A DNA stretch of 64,000 nucleotides from an uncultured Sphingomonadaceae bacterium (GTDB lineage: Bacteria; Pseudomonadota; Alphaproteobacteria; Sphingomonadales; Sphingomonadaceae). Where the stretch lies: contig CANMWO010000001.1 of the NCBI GenBank assembly GCA_947501695.1, positions 62,001 through 126,000 of the forward strand, written 5' to 3'. The notes beneath the pieces are model-generated. The model worked only from the letters and a program-made list of their open reading frames with translations, searched no databases and was not told where the DNA came from. This document shows positions 1 to 7,045 of this stretch, piece after piece. A program made the translations under genes and the position numbers. Every line of letters begins with the position of its first letter. Position 1 is the first letter of the stretch.

Positions 1-1574
1 AATTCTGCATTAAGATACCCAGCCTTTCTCATTTCATCAGCGAGTCTATGGCGAAAGGAATGAGAGCCAACACCATCCGCACCGTTCTTGATTCCTATCT
101 TTGTAAGATAGTCCCTCCACCATCTCGCCGGCTTTCTTCCTAACTCTGGACGCTTTTCGTATGCGGTGAGCTCTGGAAACAGCTGTGCGTTCCCATCTTG
201 CTTCGCTTGTGCAACCCGCTTTGACCAGTAATCTTTGAGGCCAGCCGCTAATAAAATTGGATGAAAAACAACCAATCGAGCTGAAAGCTTGGTTTTTGTG
301 CTTTGCCCTCTCTTTGTGTTTGCCTTAATATAACCCGCAAGGTGACCTTCGCTTTCAAAAATGTCGTCGACAAACATCTGCGCGATTTCTGTAATTCTAG
401 CACCGGTGAACATGCATATTAGTGGAATCCAAAACCTCCAATCACTAGCGAACTGCTCTCCATTTTCGTGCTCTTTTCCATCTCTAAGAAAACCGGAATA
501 AAGAGGGGATGTGAGTATTCGATTGAGTTGTTCATTGGTGTAAGGAGGGTAACTGATTTGTTCTCCGCTTACGTCAAAACTTGACGAGCTCCATATATTT
601 TCACCACCGTAGCCGCGCTTTCCCTTCCAATTAAAAAATCCAGACAAGTCGGAAATATATCGGTTCTTCGTCCTTGCGCTAAGCAAGGCCAAGCCCTCGT
701 CTTCAGCAATTTGAATGCACTTTGGTATCGAAGAATTTTTAAGTCGTTTTATTGAACCTCTCCGGGCAGGGATTTTTGATAACATCTCTCGGAAGCCAGT
801 GGCGTCGCGTTTCGTCAGGGCCAGAATATCGCAATTTGGCCCTATCCATTCAATAAACAGTGAAATGGCGTTAGCGGCCTGTTCGACATTAGCTTTTTTC
901 CGGCCTTTTTCGTTGATTTCTTCTTCGGCGTATTTTTCGAATAGGTCTTCCAGCCGCTCTCCATTTTTCGGTGTGTTTTGCATTGCACTTATCGTTTCTT
1001 GAATAAACTGAGATTTGGGTTTCGCTTCAAGATCACCGCCAATTTCCCGGAGGAGAACATCAAAAGCATCCAAAACAGCAAGCATCATTCGTTTTAGTAA
1101 GCTGTCAAATTCTTCGCTTTTGGGGTCAATTGGAAAGCCGCGTTTTTTTACAAAGCCCTCGGCAATTGGACGCAAACGAGAGTAATCTTCGATATTTGCG
1201 AGTCTGATAAATTCCTGATGCTCAGCTTCCATGTCGCTACACCAACGTTTGTAATTGTTGGCATCTTTCCCAATCTCCTTTCTCTTCTCCCGTCGATTTG
1301 CCAGAAAATTTTGATAGAATCTTTGTACGATCTGGCCATTCAGATCGAAAGTATCGAAGTTCTCCGCTTGTGTCTGGAGCATGGAAAACATCTCGCGCTG
1401 CTCCGCAATAAACTTCATCGCGAAAACTTCAGCAGCCTTTCGGTCGCTCGTCCCAGTTGTCCTTGTAATTACAGGCTTGCCAAGCTGCTTTTGTAAAGAG
1501 TTGGGTACATGGAGCCGAATTTGCCAGTTCTCAGAACCGGGGCGATTATGGAGATATTTCGTCATTGATGCCAT
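1..1574 (-). CDS. Large tyrosine recombinase (phage/island integrase), 3' end beyond window
   Basis: Reading the reverse strand from ATG at 1574 gives one uninterrupted frame of 524 codons that leaves the window at base 1. The C-terminal part shows a tyrosine recombinase catalytic domain: the first arginine sits in FTGARITEIAQM and the histidine-arginine box in HSFRHRLADEMR. The second histidine/tryptophan and the tyrosine nucleophile lie beyond the edge. The N-terminus (YLHNRPGSENWQIRLHVP) resembles the short arm-binding region of proteobacterial island integrases. A long charged linker makes it larger than a typical 400-aa phage integrase. By family it catalyses site-specific integration and excision at att sites. 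Its upstream region holds two imperfect repeats that could be binding sites. A second ATG lies 9 bases downstream of the chosen start. Confidence 0.88.
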   Translation of the reverse strand, partial: MASMTKYLHNRPGSENWQIRLHVPNSLQKQLGKPVITRTTGTSDRKAAEVFAMKFIAEQREMFSMLQTQAENFDTFDLNGQIVQRFYQNFLANRREKRKEIGKDANNYKRWCSDMEAEHQEFIRLANIEDYSRLRPIAEGFVKKRGFPIDPKSEEFDSLLKRMMLAVLDAFDVLLREIGGDLEAKPKSQFIQETISAMQNTPKNGERLEDLFEKYAEEEINEKGRKKANVEQAANAISLFIEWIGPNCDILALTKRDATGFREMLSKIPARRGSIKRLKNSSIPKCIQIAEDEGLALLSARTKNRYISDLSGFFNWKGKRGYGGENIWSSSSFDVSGEQISYPPYTNEQLNRILTSPLYSGFLRDGKEHENGEQFASDWRFWIPLICMFTGARITEIAQMFVDDIFESEGHLAGYIKANTKRGQSTKTKLSARLVVFHPILLAAGLKDYWSKRVAQAKQDGNAQLFPELTAYEKRPELGRKPARWWRDYLTKIGIKNGADGVGSHSFRHRLADEMRKAGYLNAE

Positions 1575-1765
1575 TTGACAATTCTGTAGCAATCTCTGTA
1601 GCAAAATCTAGCAATTTCTTCAGCGCGAGTATGAATAAAGCTTTGTAATTAAGTCTTTTCAGATACTTCCGCTTGACCTTTGTTGCTATCGTACCGCTTC
1701 CTCTAAGCGGCACCACAAAAAATACCCCTATTTATCAAGTGCTTAGATGCATTCTACCTTGTGAA

Positions 1766-1896
1766 TTTAGTGCCGACACTTCCGAGGGTTAGCTCAACAC
1801 TGCGATTCAAACTGGTGACTAGAGACGTTTTGGCGGTCGCGATATAGGCGAACATATGCCGTCCGTCTCACAGGCCGTTTTGTGGCTGTCAGATGC
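1766..1896. repeat. Imperfect ~130-bp direct repeat, copy A
   Basis: This copy aligns over its whole length with 2025-2156. Shared blocks include ACTTCCGAGGGTTAG, CTAGAGAC, TTTGGCG, GTCTCACA and GTGGCTGTC. By eye about three quarters of positions match. Neither copy carries an open frame. It could be a duplicated integrase or recombinase binding region, or a mobile non-coding repeat. Confidence 0.7.
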
Positions 1897-2024
1897 TTTG
1901 TTCAACTGGGAAAACATCAAAAATGGCGGAATTCTGCTATGGGGTCAGGAACTCGAGTCATCTGCCTGGCACCACGCATTTTCCGATTTTATATCAATCA
2001 CTTAGGATCTACCAAGTTGCCCGA

Positions 2025-2156
2025 TTTAGTCCCCAAACTTCCGAGGGTTAGGTAAACTGCGGATTACAAAACGGTGGCTAGAGACCATTTGGCGACGGCG
2101 AGAATGGCCGATTTATGCCAAAAGTCTCACACGCCGATTTCGTGGCTGTCCGATGC
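2025..2156. repeat. Imperfect ~130-bp direct repeat, copy B
   Basis: This is the second copy of the repeat at 1766-1896, in the same orientation and offset by about 259 bp. The order of conserved blocks is the same, with small insertions and deletions near the start. Its end lies about 160 bp from the end of the serine recombinase frame. Confidence 0.7.
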
Positions 2157-2313
2157 ATGCAGGAAATTTTGGGTGAAAAGATCAGGCGAACCCGAACATT
2201 TTCCGCTGACTTGACCAATCCAGCGGAATCGCATTAGCGCGGGTCAGTTTGCGGCCAGTACGATTTACAGGTTGAGTACCTTCCATGATGGAAGCGATGA
2301 TGTCTGGTGCTAG

Positions 2314-2571
2314 TCAAGAGATACGAACGAGCTGCCTCAAATACCTGTGACTGTAACTGGCAAGTGCTGGATTTTGTTTGCCGTGGAGTAAGAGGTCCTG
2401 AGCACCGAATGCCTGCGCGACCAGCTTTTGCAGTGTCGGATCGGCAGCAGGTTTGATATTTGACCCAGTGGCCTGAATGGTTAGTTTCAGTTCCTTGCCT
2501 TGCTTTGCCAGCTTGGCATCGACCTTAATTTCCCTTCTTTCAGTAGCATCGGACATCCGGAAACTGATCAC
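2314..2571 (-). pseudogene. Detached C-terminal piece of the serine recombinase
   Basis: This 85-codon frame starts at a GTG that overlaps the stop of the upstream recombinase by four bases (GTGA). Reading its frame upstream past the GTG gives sensible residues (DPRVEVVISFRMSD), which look like the beta-strand tail expected near the C-terminus of this recombinase family. I infer that the two frames were one protein of about 510 residues and that a single-base indel around 2585-2600 separated them. It could also be a small independent coupled gene, but it has no recognisable domain of its own. Confidence 0.55.
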
Positions 2572-3854
2572 AACCTCGACCCTCGGATCTTTACTTTGGC
2601 TTTGTGATCGTTCAAAATCTTGTGCGTCTCCTGAACAGTCCCGTTCATAAGTCGGTTCGCGCTTTCACGATACAGGGTAGTATGGTTTTGGATAACCTTC
2701 GCGTCGTCGGAAATAGGCACAGCATTGGTGATCCCATCGGCGAATGTGTCTGTTACTAGTCTTTCAACTTCTCCAGCTGGTAGTCTCCAGATGCTGGTCT
2801 TGTCATCACCAGGCGCGAGACGCGAAACATAGTAGCGAAACCGTTTTGCTCTCTTGCAGGCATGGGTTGGGGTCATTGGTCGGCCATCAGGATCAGTGAT
2901 CCTGCCAGCAAGTAGACTGGGGTTCTTTGCTTTTTTGCCCGAGGCATTGTCTCTTCGATTGGTGGTAAAGATGGTTTGTACCTCATCGAACAGTGCCATA
3001 TCGATGATAGCGTCATGCTCCCCATCATAGACGTTGCCGTTGTGACGGACCTTGCCAGCGTAAATGGGGTTTTTGAGTAGCTGAGCAAGCGACCCTGTCT
3101 GGAACGCGATGCCGCCAACCGTCCTGCCATCCTTGTAAGTGCGCTTTTTGGTGCGGTAGCCCTGCACCGCAAGTTCATCGACCAGCTGCCTCAAAGACCG
3201 AAGCTCGGTATAGCGCTGAAACAGGTGGCGAACGGTTTCAGCTTCTTGGGCATTCACAATCAACTTCCGATCGTAAAGGTCATAGCCAAGGGGAACCGGA
3301 CCTCCCATCCACATGCCCTTCTTCTTCTTCGATGCCGCGATCTTGTCGCGGATGCGTTCCCCTGTCACTTCGCGCTCAAACTGGGCAAAGGACAGAAGGA
3401 CATTCAGAGTTAGCCTTCCCATGCTGGTAGTCGTATTGAAAGATTGAGTAACGCTCACAAAGCTCGCATTATATTCGTCAAGGATTTCGACAATCTTTGC
3501 AAAGTCGGCTAGGCTTCGCGTCAACCGGTCCACCTTGTAAACTACAATGACATCAACTTTGGCAGCCTTCACATCTTGCAGCAGCTGTTTGAGCCCTGGC
3601 CGTTCCATGGTTCCACCACTAAAGCCGCCATCGTCATAAAGCTCCGAAGATCCTTCCCATCCCTCATGGGTCTGGCTCAAGATGTAAGCGGTACAGGCCT
3701 CACGCTGCGCATCCAGACTGTTGAAATCCTGCTCCAGTCCATCCTCAGTCGACTTACGGGTATAGATCACGCAAGGGGTTAAGGTCAGCAAAAGGCCAAG
3801 GACCGGCGTCCAACGCATTAATCTAAATGTTCCTAAAAACTGTTGATGATTCAC
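2568..3854 (-). CDS. Large serine recombinase (resolvase/invertase family), probably frameshifted at the C-terminus
   Basis: The protein has a resolvase catalytic domain at about residues 28-180. The catalytic serine is Ser35 in YTRKSTEDGLEQ, followed by a DGGFSGGTMERPGL loop and the VDRLTRSLADF arginine motif. A recombinase domain follows at about 190-300, then a zinc-ribbon-like region that here has only one clear cysteine. Large serine recombinases perform directional integration, excision or inversion between short att sites. The frame ends at KIRGSRL, earlier than expected, and a coupled downstream frame at 2314-2571 appears to carry the missing tail. The start is a GTG at 3854. An internal ATG at residue 13 would remove part of an unusual hydrophobic leader. 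A 19-bp palindrome lies 60 bp upstream. Confidence 0.85.
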   Translation of the reverse strand: MNHQQFLGTFRLMRWTPVLGLLLTLTPCVIYTRKSTEDGLEQDFNSLDAQREACTAYILSQTHEGWEGSSELYDDGGFSGGTMERPGLKQLLQDVKAAKVDVIVVYKVDRLTRSLADFAKIVEILDEYNASFVSVTQSFNTTTSMGRLTLNVLLSFAQFEREVTGERIRDKIAASKKKKGMWMGGPVPLGYDLYDRKLIVNAQEAETVRHLFQRYTELRSLRQLVDELAVQGYRTKKRTYKDGRTVGGIAFQTGSLAQLLKNPIYAGKVRHNGNVYDGEHDAIIDMALFDEVQTIFTTNRRDNASGKKAKNPSLLAGRITDPDGRPMTPTHACKRAKRFRYYVSRLAPGDDKTSIWRLPAGEVERLVTDTFADGITNAVPISDDAKVIQNHTTLYRESANRLMNGTVQETHKILNDHKAKVKIRGSRL

Positions 3855-3913
3855 CCCTGCCGACGGAGAAAATGAAAGTCAAAGATTGATTTTCGGTGCC
3901 AAAACGAATATTT

Positions 3914-3932
3914 TATATCCAAAATGGATATA
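3914..3932. promoter_or_regulatory. 19-bp palindrome TATATCCAAAATGGATATA
   Basis: This is a perfect inverted repeat, TATATCCA and TGGATATA around a central AAA. A near-identical palindrome (17 of 19 bases) occurs at 13313-13331 ahead of Rhs module 2, and I noticed no other full copy. It could be an operator shared by both modules. Because it lies 60 bp upstream of the serine recombinase start, it could also be a recombination core site. Confidence 0.55.
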
Positions 3933-4057
3933 TTATAGGCACTCTATTGAATCGACATACTGAAAAATACTGATATTAATTAGTATTTATTATAAATAAA
4001 ATAATCTGTGCTGATTGATAGTTTCGGCCATTACTTCATTATTCAATTTTACGTCTA

Positions 4058-4092
4058 TTGACATAGATAAATATTGATGACAGTTTTGTAAA
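4058..4092 (+). promoter_or_regulatory. Promoter-like block shared with module 2
   Basis: TTGACA is followed after exactly 14 bases by TGACAGTTTTGTAAA. The same arrangement, TTGACG then 14 bases then TGACAGCTTTGTAAA, occurs at 13340-13374. Conserved words at identical spacing, with the bases between them different, suggest a promoter or regulator site. No canonical -10 hexamer is obvious. Confidence 0.5.
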
Positions 4093-4387
4093 ACAATAGA
4101 GGACCCTATGATATTTACGATAAAGAACAGTTTTATTGATTGTTTATTGAAACAATTTTTAAATAAGATGATCTTCTTATTTAATCGTACTTCCTTGCCT
4201 CGAATTTGGTTCCTGTCCATTCAGATGTTTCCGTTTCCAGCCAGCGCTAGATACGTCGCACCGCGGAAAGCGAGAATCTCATGATGAGATTACTTGGACT
4301 TTTGATTGCAACTTTCCGCCCTGTCATCTGCCAACGTGATGTTTTGATATCATGACAACGCGCAACACCACCAAACAGGATTTCATC

Positions 4388-4693
4388 ATGCAGCATTTCA
4401 AGATCACGACACTGGCAATATCTTTCGGCGCCATGATCCCGGTCGCAGCCACCCCTGCGTTGGCGCAAGGGACAACTACCTATGAATATGACGCGTTGGG
4501 GCGCTTGGTTGGCACCACGACTAGCGGCGGAGCGAATGACGGTCTTGGGACCGTTTATGAATATGACGCCGCCGGAAACCGAAAGCGCGTTGAGGTTACC
4601 GGGAGTGACGGAACGCCGGGCGGGCCAAGCCGTATCATTGTCTTACCGATTAACGGCTTTCTCGTGATCCCGATCAAGGGGGCGTCATACTGA
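4388..4693 (+). CDS. Short secreted YD-repeat protein, module 1
   Basis: This protein of about 101 aa has a signal peptide (hydrophobic core TTLAISFGAMIPVAA, cleavage after ALA). It carries just two YD/Rhs repeats, YEYDALGRLVGTT and YEYDAAGNRKRVEV, followed by a short hydrophobic tail. ATG 4388 places the signal peptide at the terminus; an in-frame ATG 36 bases upstream would add an unlikely leader. A matching short YD protein opens module 2 at 13391, so it seems to be a fixed first gene of these modules. Its role is unknown; a capping or chaperone function for the Rhs shell is only a guess. Confidence 0.72.
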   Translation: MQHFKITTLAISFGAMIPVAATPALAQGTTTYEYDALGRLVGTTTSGGANDGLGTVYEYDAAGNRKRVEVTGSDGTPGGPSRIIVLPINGFLVIPIKGASY

Positions 4694-4724
4694 TCATCTT
4701 TAACGGAATGCAGGGGTATCAAGA

Positions 4725-5078
4725 GTGAGGAAATCTATATCGACCGTCTTTGCCATAGCAGCTTTGTCTATGTCTTCCAGCGTTAGCGCGGCTGCTTGGT
4801 GCCAAGGTTATATCGATCAAATTCTGACTTATGACAGCGGACAGGTGGGCATCTACTCGACATGGCGTTCTGGATGGACAACCATCTGCAATGCCAAAAC
4901 GGAATGGAAGGGTATCCCGCCAGAAATATGCTTCGTGTGGTTTTCCACCGCCTCCAGTTCAATCACCGAAAACAAACAGGTCATCGTTTATTATCGGACG
5001 ATAGATCAGGCCGATTGTGCGACAATACCCGCAGGCCTTGCCGCGCCCGCTCCCGGATATGTGAGGTTGATCAAATGA
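4725..5078 (+). CDS. Small secreted protein of unknown function, module 1
   Basis: The protein is 117 aa with a GTG start. A clear signal peptide (TVFAIAALSMSSSVSAAAW) is followed by a small domain with four cysteines and alternating hydrophobic strands, ending in PGYVRLIK. The cysteine spacing suggests disulfides outside the cytoplasm. Its stop overlaps the next start as ATGA, so the two are translationally coupled. I do not recognise a named family. The layout (strands, alanine-rich helix, basic strand, C-terminal VRLI strand) resembles the next three proteins, so all four may share one fold. Confidence 0.7.
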   Translation: MRKSISTVFAIAALSMSSSVSAAAWCQGYIDQILTYDSGQVGIYSTWRSGWTTICNAKTEWKGIPPEICFVWFSTASSSITENKQVIVYYRTIDQADCATIPAGLAAPAPGYVRLIK

Positions 5079-5434
5079 GTGTTTTTGCAAAAGCATTGAT
5101 CGCCACAGCACTGCTGTCCCTGTCCATTCCCGCAAACGCGGCCGGCGGTTGGACCAATGATGTGGTGCCAACGAATGTTGAAATCGTTCGCAACGAGGGT
5201 TTCATGATCTTTGGTGCATTCGGCAATCTCGGCCCCACGCCTTGCAGCTCTGCGGACGGGGTTTGGGTCGCCAAAACACACAGCGAATATACCGAAATAT
5301 TATCCAGCGCGCTGGCCGCAGTTGCGGGCCAGCTAAAGCTCAGAATCTATGCACATAACTGCGCGACGGTGTCCTGGCACGGAACGGACTACAACCAGCT
5401 CACCAGCAGCGGGGCAATGTATATTTCAAGATAA
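5075..5434 (+). CDS. Small secreted protein of unknown function, module 1
   Basis: The mature product is about 95 aa after a signal peptide (FAKALIATALLSLSIPANA). It has two cysteines, an alanine-rich helix (YTEILSSALAAVAGQ) and a terminal strand (GAMYISR). ATG 5075 overlaps the previous stop by four bases. The helix-then-strand ending parallels YSTALTAFASEKPVTMQF in the next gene, which suggests a diverged paralogue. It probably acts in the periplasm or outside the cell. Function unknown. Confidence 0.7.
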   Translation: MSVFAKALIATALLSLSIPANAAGGWTNDVVPTNVEIVRNEGFMIFGAFGNLGPTPCSSADGVWVAKTHSEYTEILSSALAAVAGQLKLRIYAHNCATVSWHGTDYNQLTSSGAMYISR

Positions 5435-5466
5435 GGGAATGAAGCAACAAGATAGGAGCCGAGAAA

Positions 5467-5856
5467 ATGAATAATTTCTTGAAATTTCTAGTGGGCATAT
5501 TGGCGTTTGCCGTATGGCCCAGCACCTTGAATGCACAAACCTTCACCTGCGCAGTATCACAGAATGTCCCCTATTGTCAGTATACCGGTAAACTTAAGAA
5601 CGTTTACATAAATGAAGGTAACTTGATGCTTCTGTCTTTTGAACAATCCGTGGATATCAGTATCCCTGCTTCCGTTGGTTATACCGGCGTAACCAACGGA
5701 TCTGCGGGCATGTACACAACAACTGCCAATCCAAGCTTTGCTGAATTTTTATATTCAACAGCGCTGACTGCTTTCGCGTCAGAAAAGCCCGTCACAATGC
5801 AATTTCGAGGTGCAGCCGGATACATGAAAATCGATCGAATTTGGGTGCAGCACTAG
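5467..5856 (+). CDS. Small secreted protein, tandem paralogue 1
   Basis: The protein is 129 aa with signal peptide FLVGILAFAVWPSTLNAQ. A possible GGAG-type site (ATAGGAGCCGAG) lies about 10 bases ahead. The mature part has a cysteine pair near the N-terminus, YINEGNLMLLSFEQ, an EFLYSTALTAFASEK helix and a terminal MKIDRIWVQH strand. It aligns along its length with the next gene at about half the positions, so the two arose by tandem duplication. I do not recognise a family. Confidence 0.75.
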   Translation: MNNFLKFLVGILAFAVWPSTLNAQTFTCAVSQNVPYCQYTGKLKNVYINEGNLMLLSFEQSVDISIPASVGYTGVTNGSAGMYTTTANPSFAEFLYSTALTAFASEKPVTMQFRGAAGYMKIDRIWVQH

Positions 5857-5908
5857 AAGGTTTGGGTGATTGGAACTGAAGACAAATTTAACAAAAGGGA
5901 TGCGGATA

Positions 5909-6289
5909 ATGAAAACAGTTTTGAAGTTTTGCCTTGGAGTTCTTGCTTTCATTACTTCGCCTCAAGCCGCCTCTGGACAGTCTGTTTCTTGCGCTTCCAC
6001 CTATTGCCAATATGTAGGAAAAATCACGCGCGCCTATATCAATGAGGATAACGCGATGCTGATCTATTTCGAGCAGCCCTTTGACGTGTCAATAACGGCC
6101 AATGCCGGGATTACCGGTGTGTCAAATGGTCATGCTGGCTCCTACATCATCACGGATAATCTGCCCTATTCTGAATTTTTATATCCAACCGCGCTGACCG
6201 CTTTAGCGGCGGATAAGAGGGGCGTTATGCAATTTTACGAAGGCCGCGTGGGTTACCTGAAAATCGATAAGATTTGGATAGATAGATAG
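5909..6289 (+). CDS. Small secreted protein, tandem paralogue 2
   Basis: The protein is 126 aa from ATG 5909, which puts the signal peptide (VLKFCLGVLAFITSPQAASG) at the terminus. In-frame upstream starts at 5870 and 5900 would add a charged leader. Landmarks matching the preceding paralogue are CQYVGKITRAYINED, SEFLYPTALTALAADK and YLKIDKIWIDR. It is the last of four small exported proteins between the YD mini-protein and the Rhs genes. Their position suggests accessory roles in toxin export or surface binding, but nothing in the sequence proves it. Confidence 0.75.
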   Translation: MKTVLKFCLGVLAFITSPQAASGQSVSCASTYCQYVGKITRAYINEDNAMLIYFEQPFDVSITANAGITGVSNGHAGSYIITDNLPYSEFLYPTALTALAADKRGVMQFYEGRVGYLKIDKIWIDR

Positions 6290-6348
6290 ATCGACAAATA
6301 GGATGCCGGAAATATTCGAAAAAACTGGTCACATAAACTGGAAAAGAG

Positions 6349-6938
6349 ATGAAAGTTAAAAACTCTCAAATTGAAAACCGGCTTCTTGCGCTCGCCAATT
6401 ATGCCCTTTTCCTGATTGTTTTAGCGATTTTATCCGCAAGCAATATTGTCTCGGCTCAGATTCCGGACCCTTTGCCTGATGACCCTGGGGGGCCAGGATC
6501 AAACCCCATTCCGCCTTCTCCTGCTGAAGAATATTCGGTGAGTGAAGCCGGGGTCGACATGCGCACAGGCCAATTTCTTTATTCCAATTCAGACCTCTCT
6601 ATCGGCAATCTTAGCCTCAAGCGGCATAATGGGAGTAACGATTGGAAATGGTCCAAACCGATGGGTCAATTTTCGCATAACTGGCATATTTATGTAACCT
6701 ATAATCCTATCAAAACCGGCGGCGCGCAATTCGCTGTGGTTGCGGGTGGGCGTGGCAACAGTTTTACTTCTGGTTCGAATTCTAACAGTTTTACTGCTCG
6801 TTCGCTCACTCAGCGTGAGTCTATTAAAGTCATACCAAGTACCAAGTATTTGTGTCTTCAGTTCATGCGGTCGAAACTGTCAAATATACTTACGACACCA
6901 AAGTCCACCTTGTGAAGGTTGAGCGACAGGGGCAGTAA
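6349..6938 (+). pseudogene. Broken N-terminal piece of an Rhs-family exported protein
   Basis: The frame begins with a signal peptide (LIVLAILSASNIVSAQ), a proline-rich linker and an Rhs N-terminal signature (VSEAGVDMRTGQFLYSNSDLSIG). After about residue 160 the frame turns into low-quality sequence and stops near 6915. Another frame over the last 100 bases reads HTKYQVFVSSVHAVETVKY and then YDTKVHLVKVERQGQ with a stop at 6936, a good YD-repeat end. I infer a frameshift or internal deletion near 6800 and loss of the rest of the shell. The remnant lies directly before the intact split Rhs genes. Confidence 0.7.
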
Positions 6939-7045
6939 ATAAAGGTTTGAAAACCCAATATAATCAGGATCAAGTGGATAATCGCAAGAAAGTTAAGAAT
7001 ACAAGATCAGGTAATTAAATTTAAATGCTATTTTGAGAGGAAATC

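Larger units (their letters stand above)
1575..2313. other. Non-coding stretch between integrase and serine recombinase
   Basis: No convincing gene is visible on either strand. The stretch holds the upstream region of the leftward integrase, two ~130-bp imperfect direct repeats (1766-1896 and 2025-2156), and a perfect 15-bp inverted repeat, CTTCCATGATGGAAG at 2280-2294, just past the recombinase stop. That hairpin has no T run, so a terminator role is uncertain. Confidence 0.6.
3855..4387. other. AT-rich upstream region of Rhs module 1
   Basis: This strongly AT-rich gap lies between the divergent recombinase and the first module gene. It holds a 19-bp palindrome (3914-3932), a promoter-like block (4058-4092), and a 57-codon plus-strand frame starting at the ATG at 4108. 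In the module 2 copy of the same block, the ATG in this position is the start of the secreted YD protein. Here the frame reads into the next region without resembling it and stops near 4281. It may be a decayed start or a leader peptide. Confidence 0.5.
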
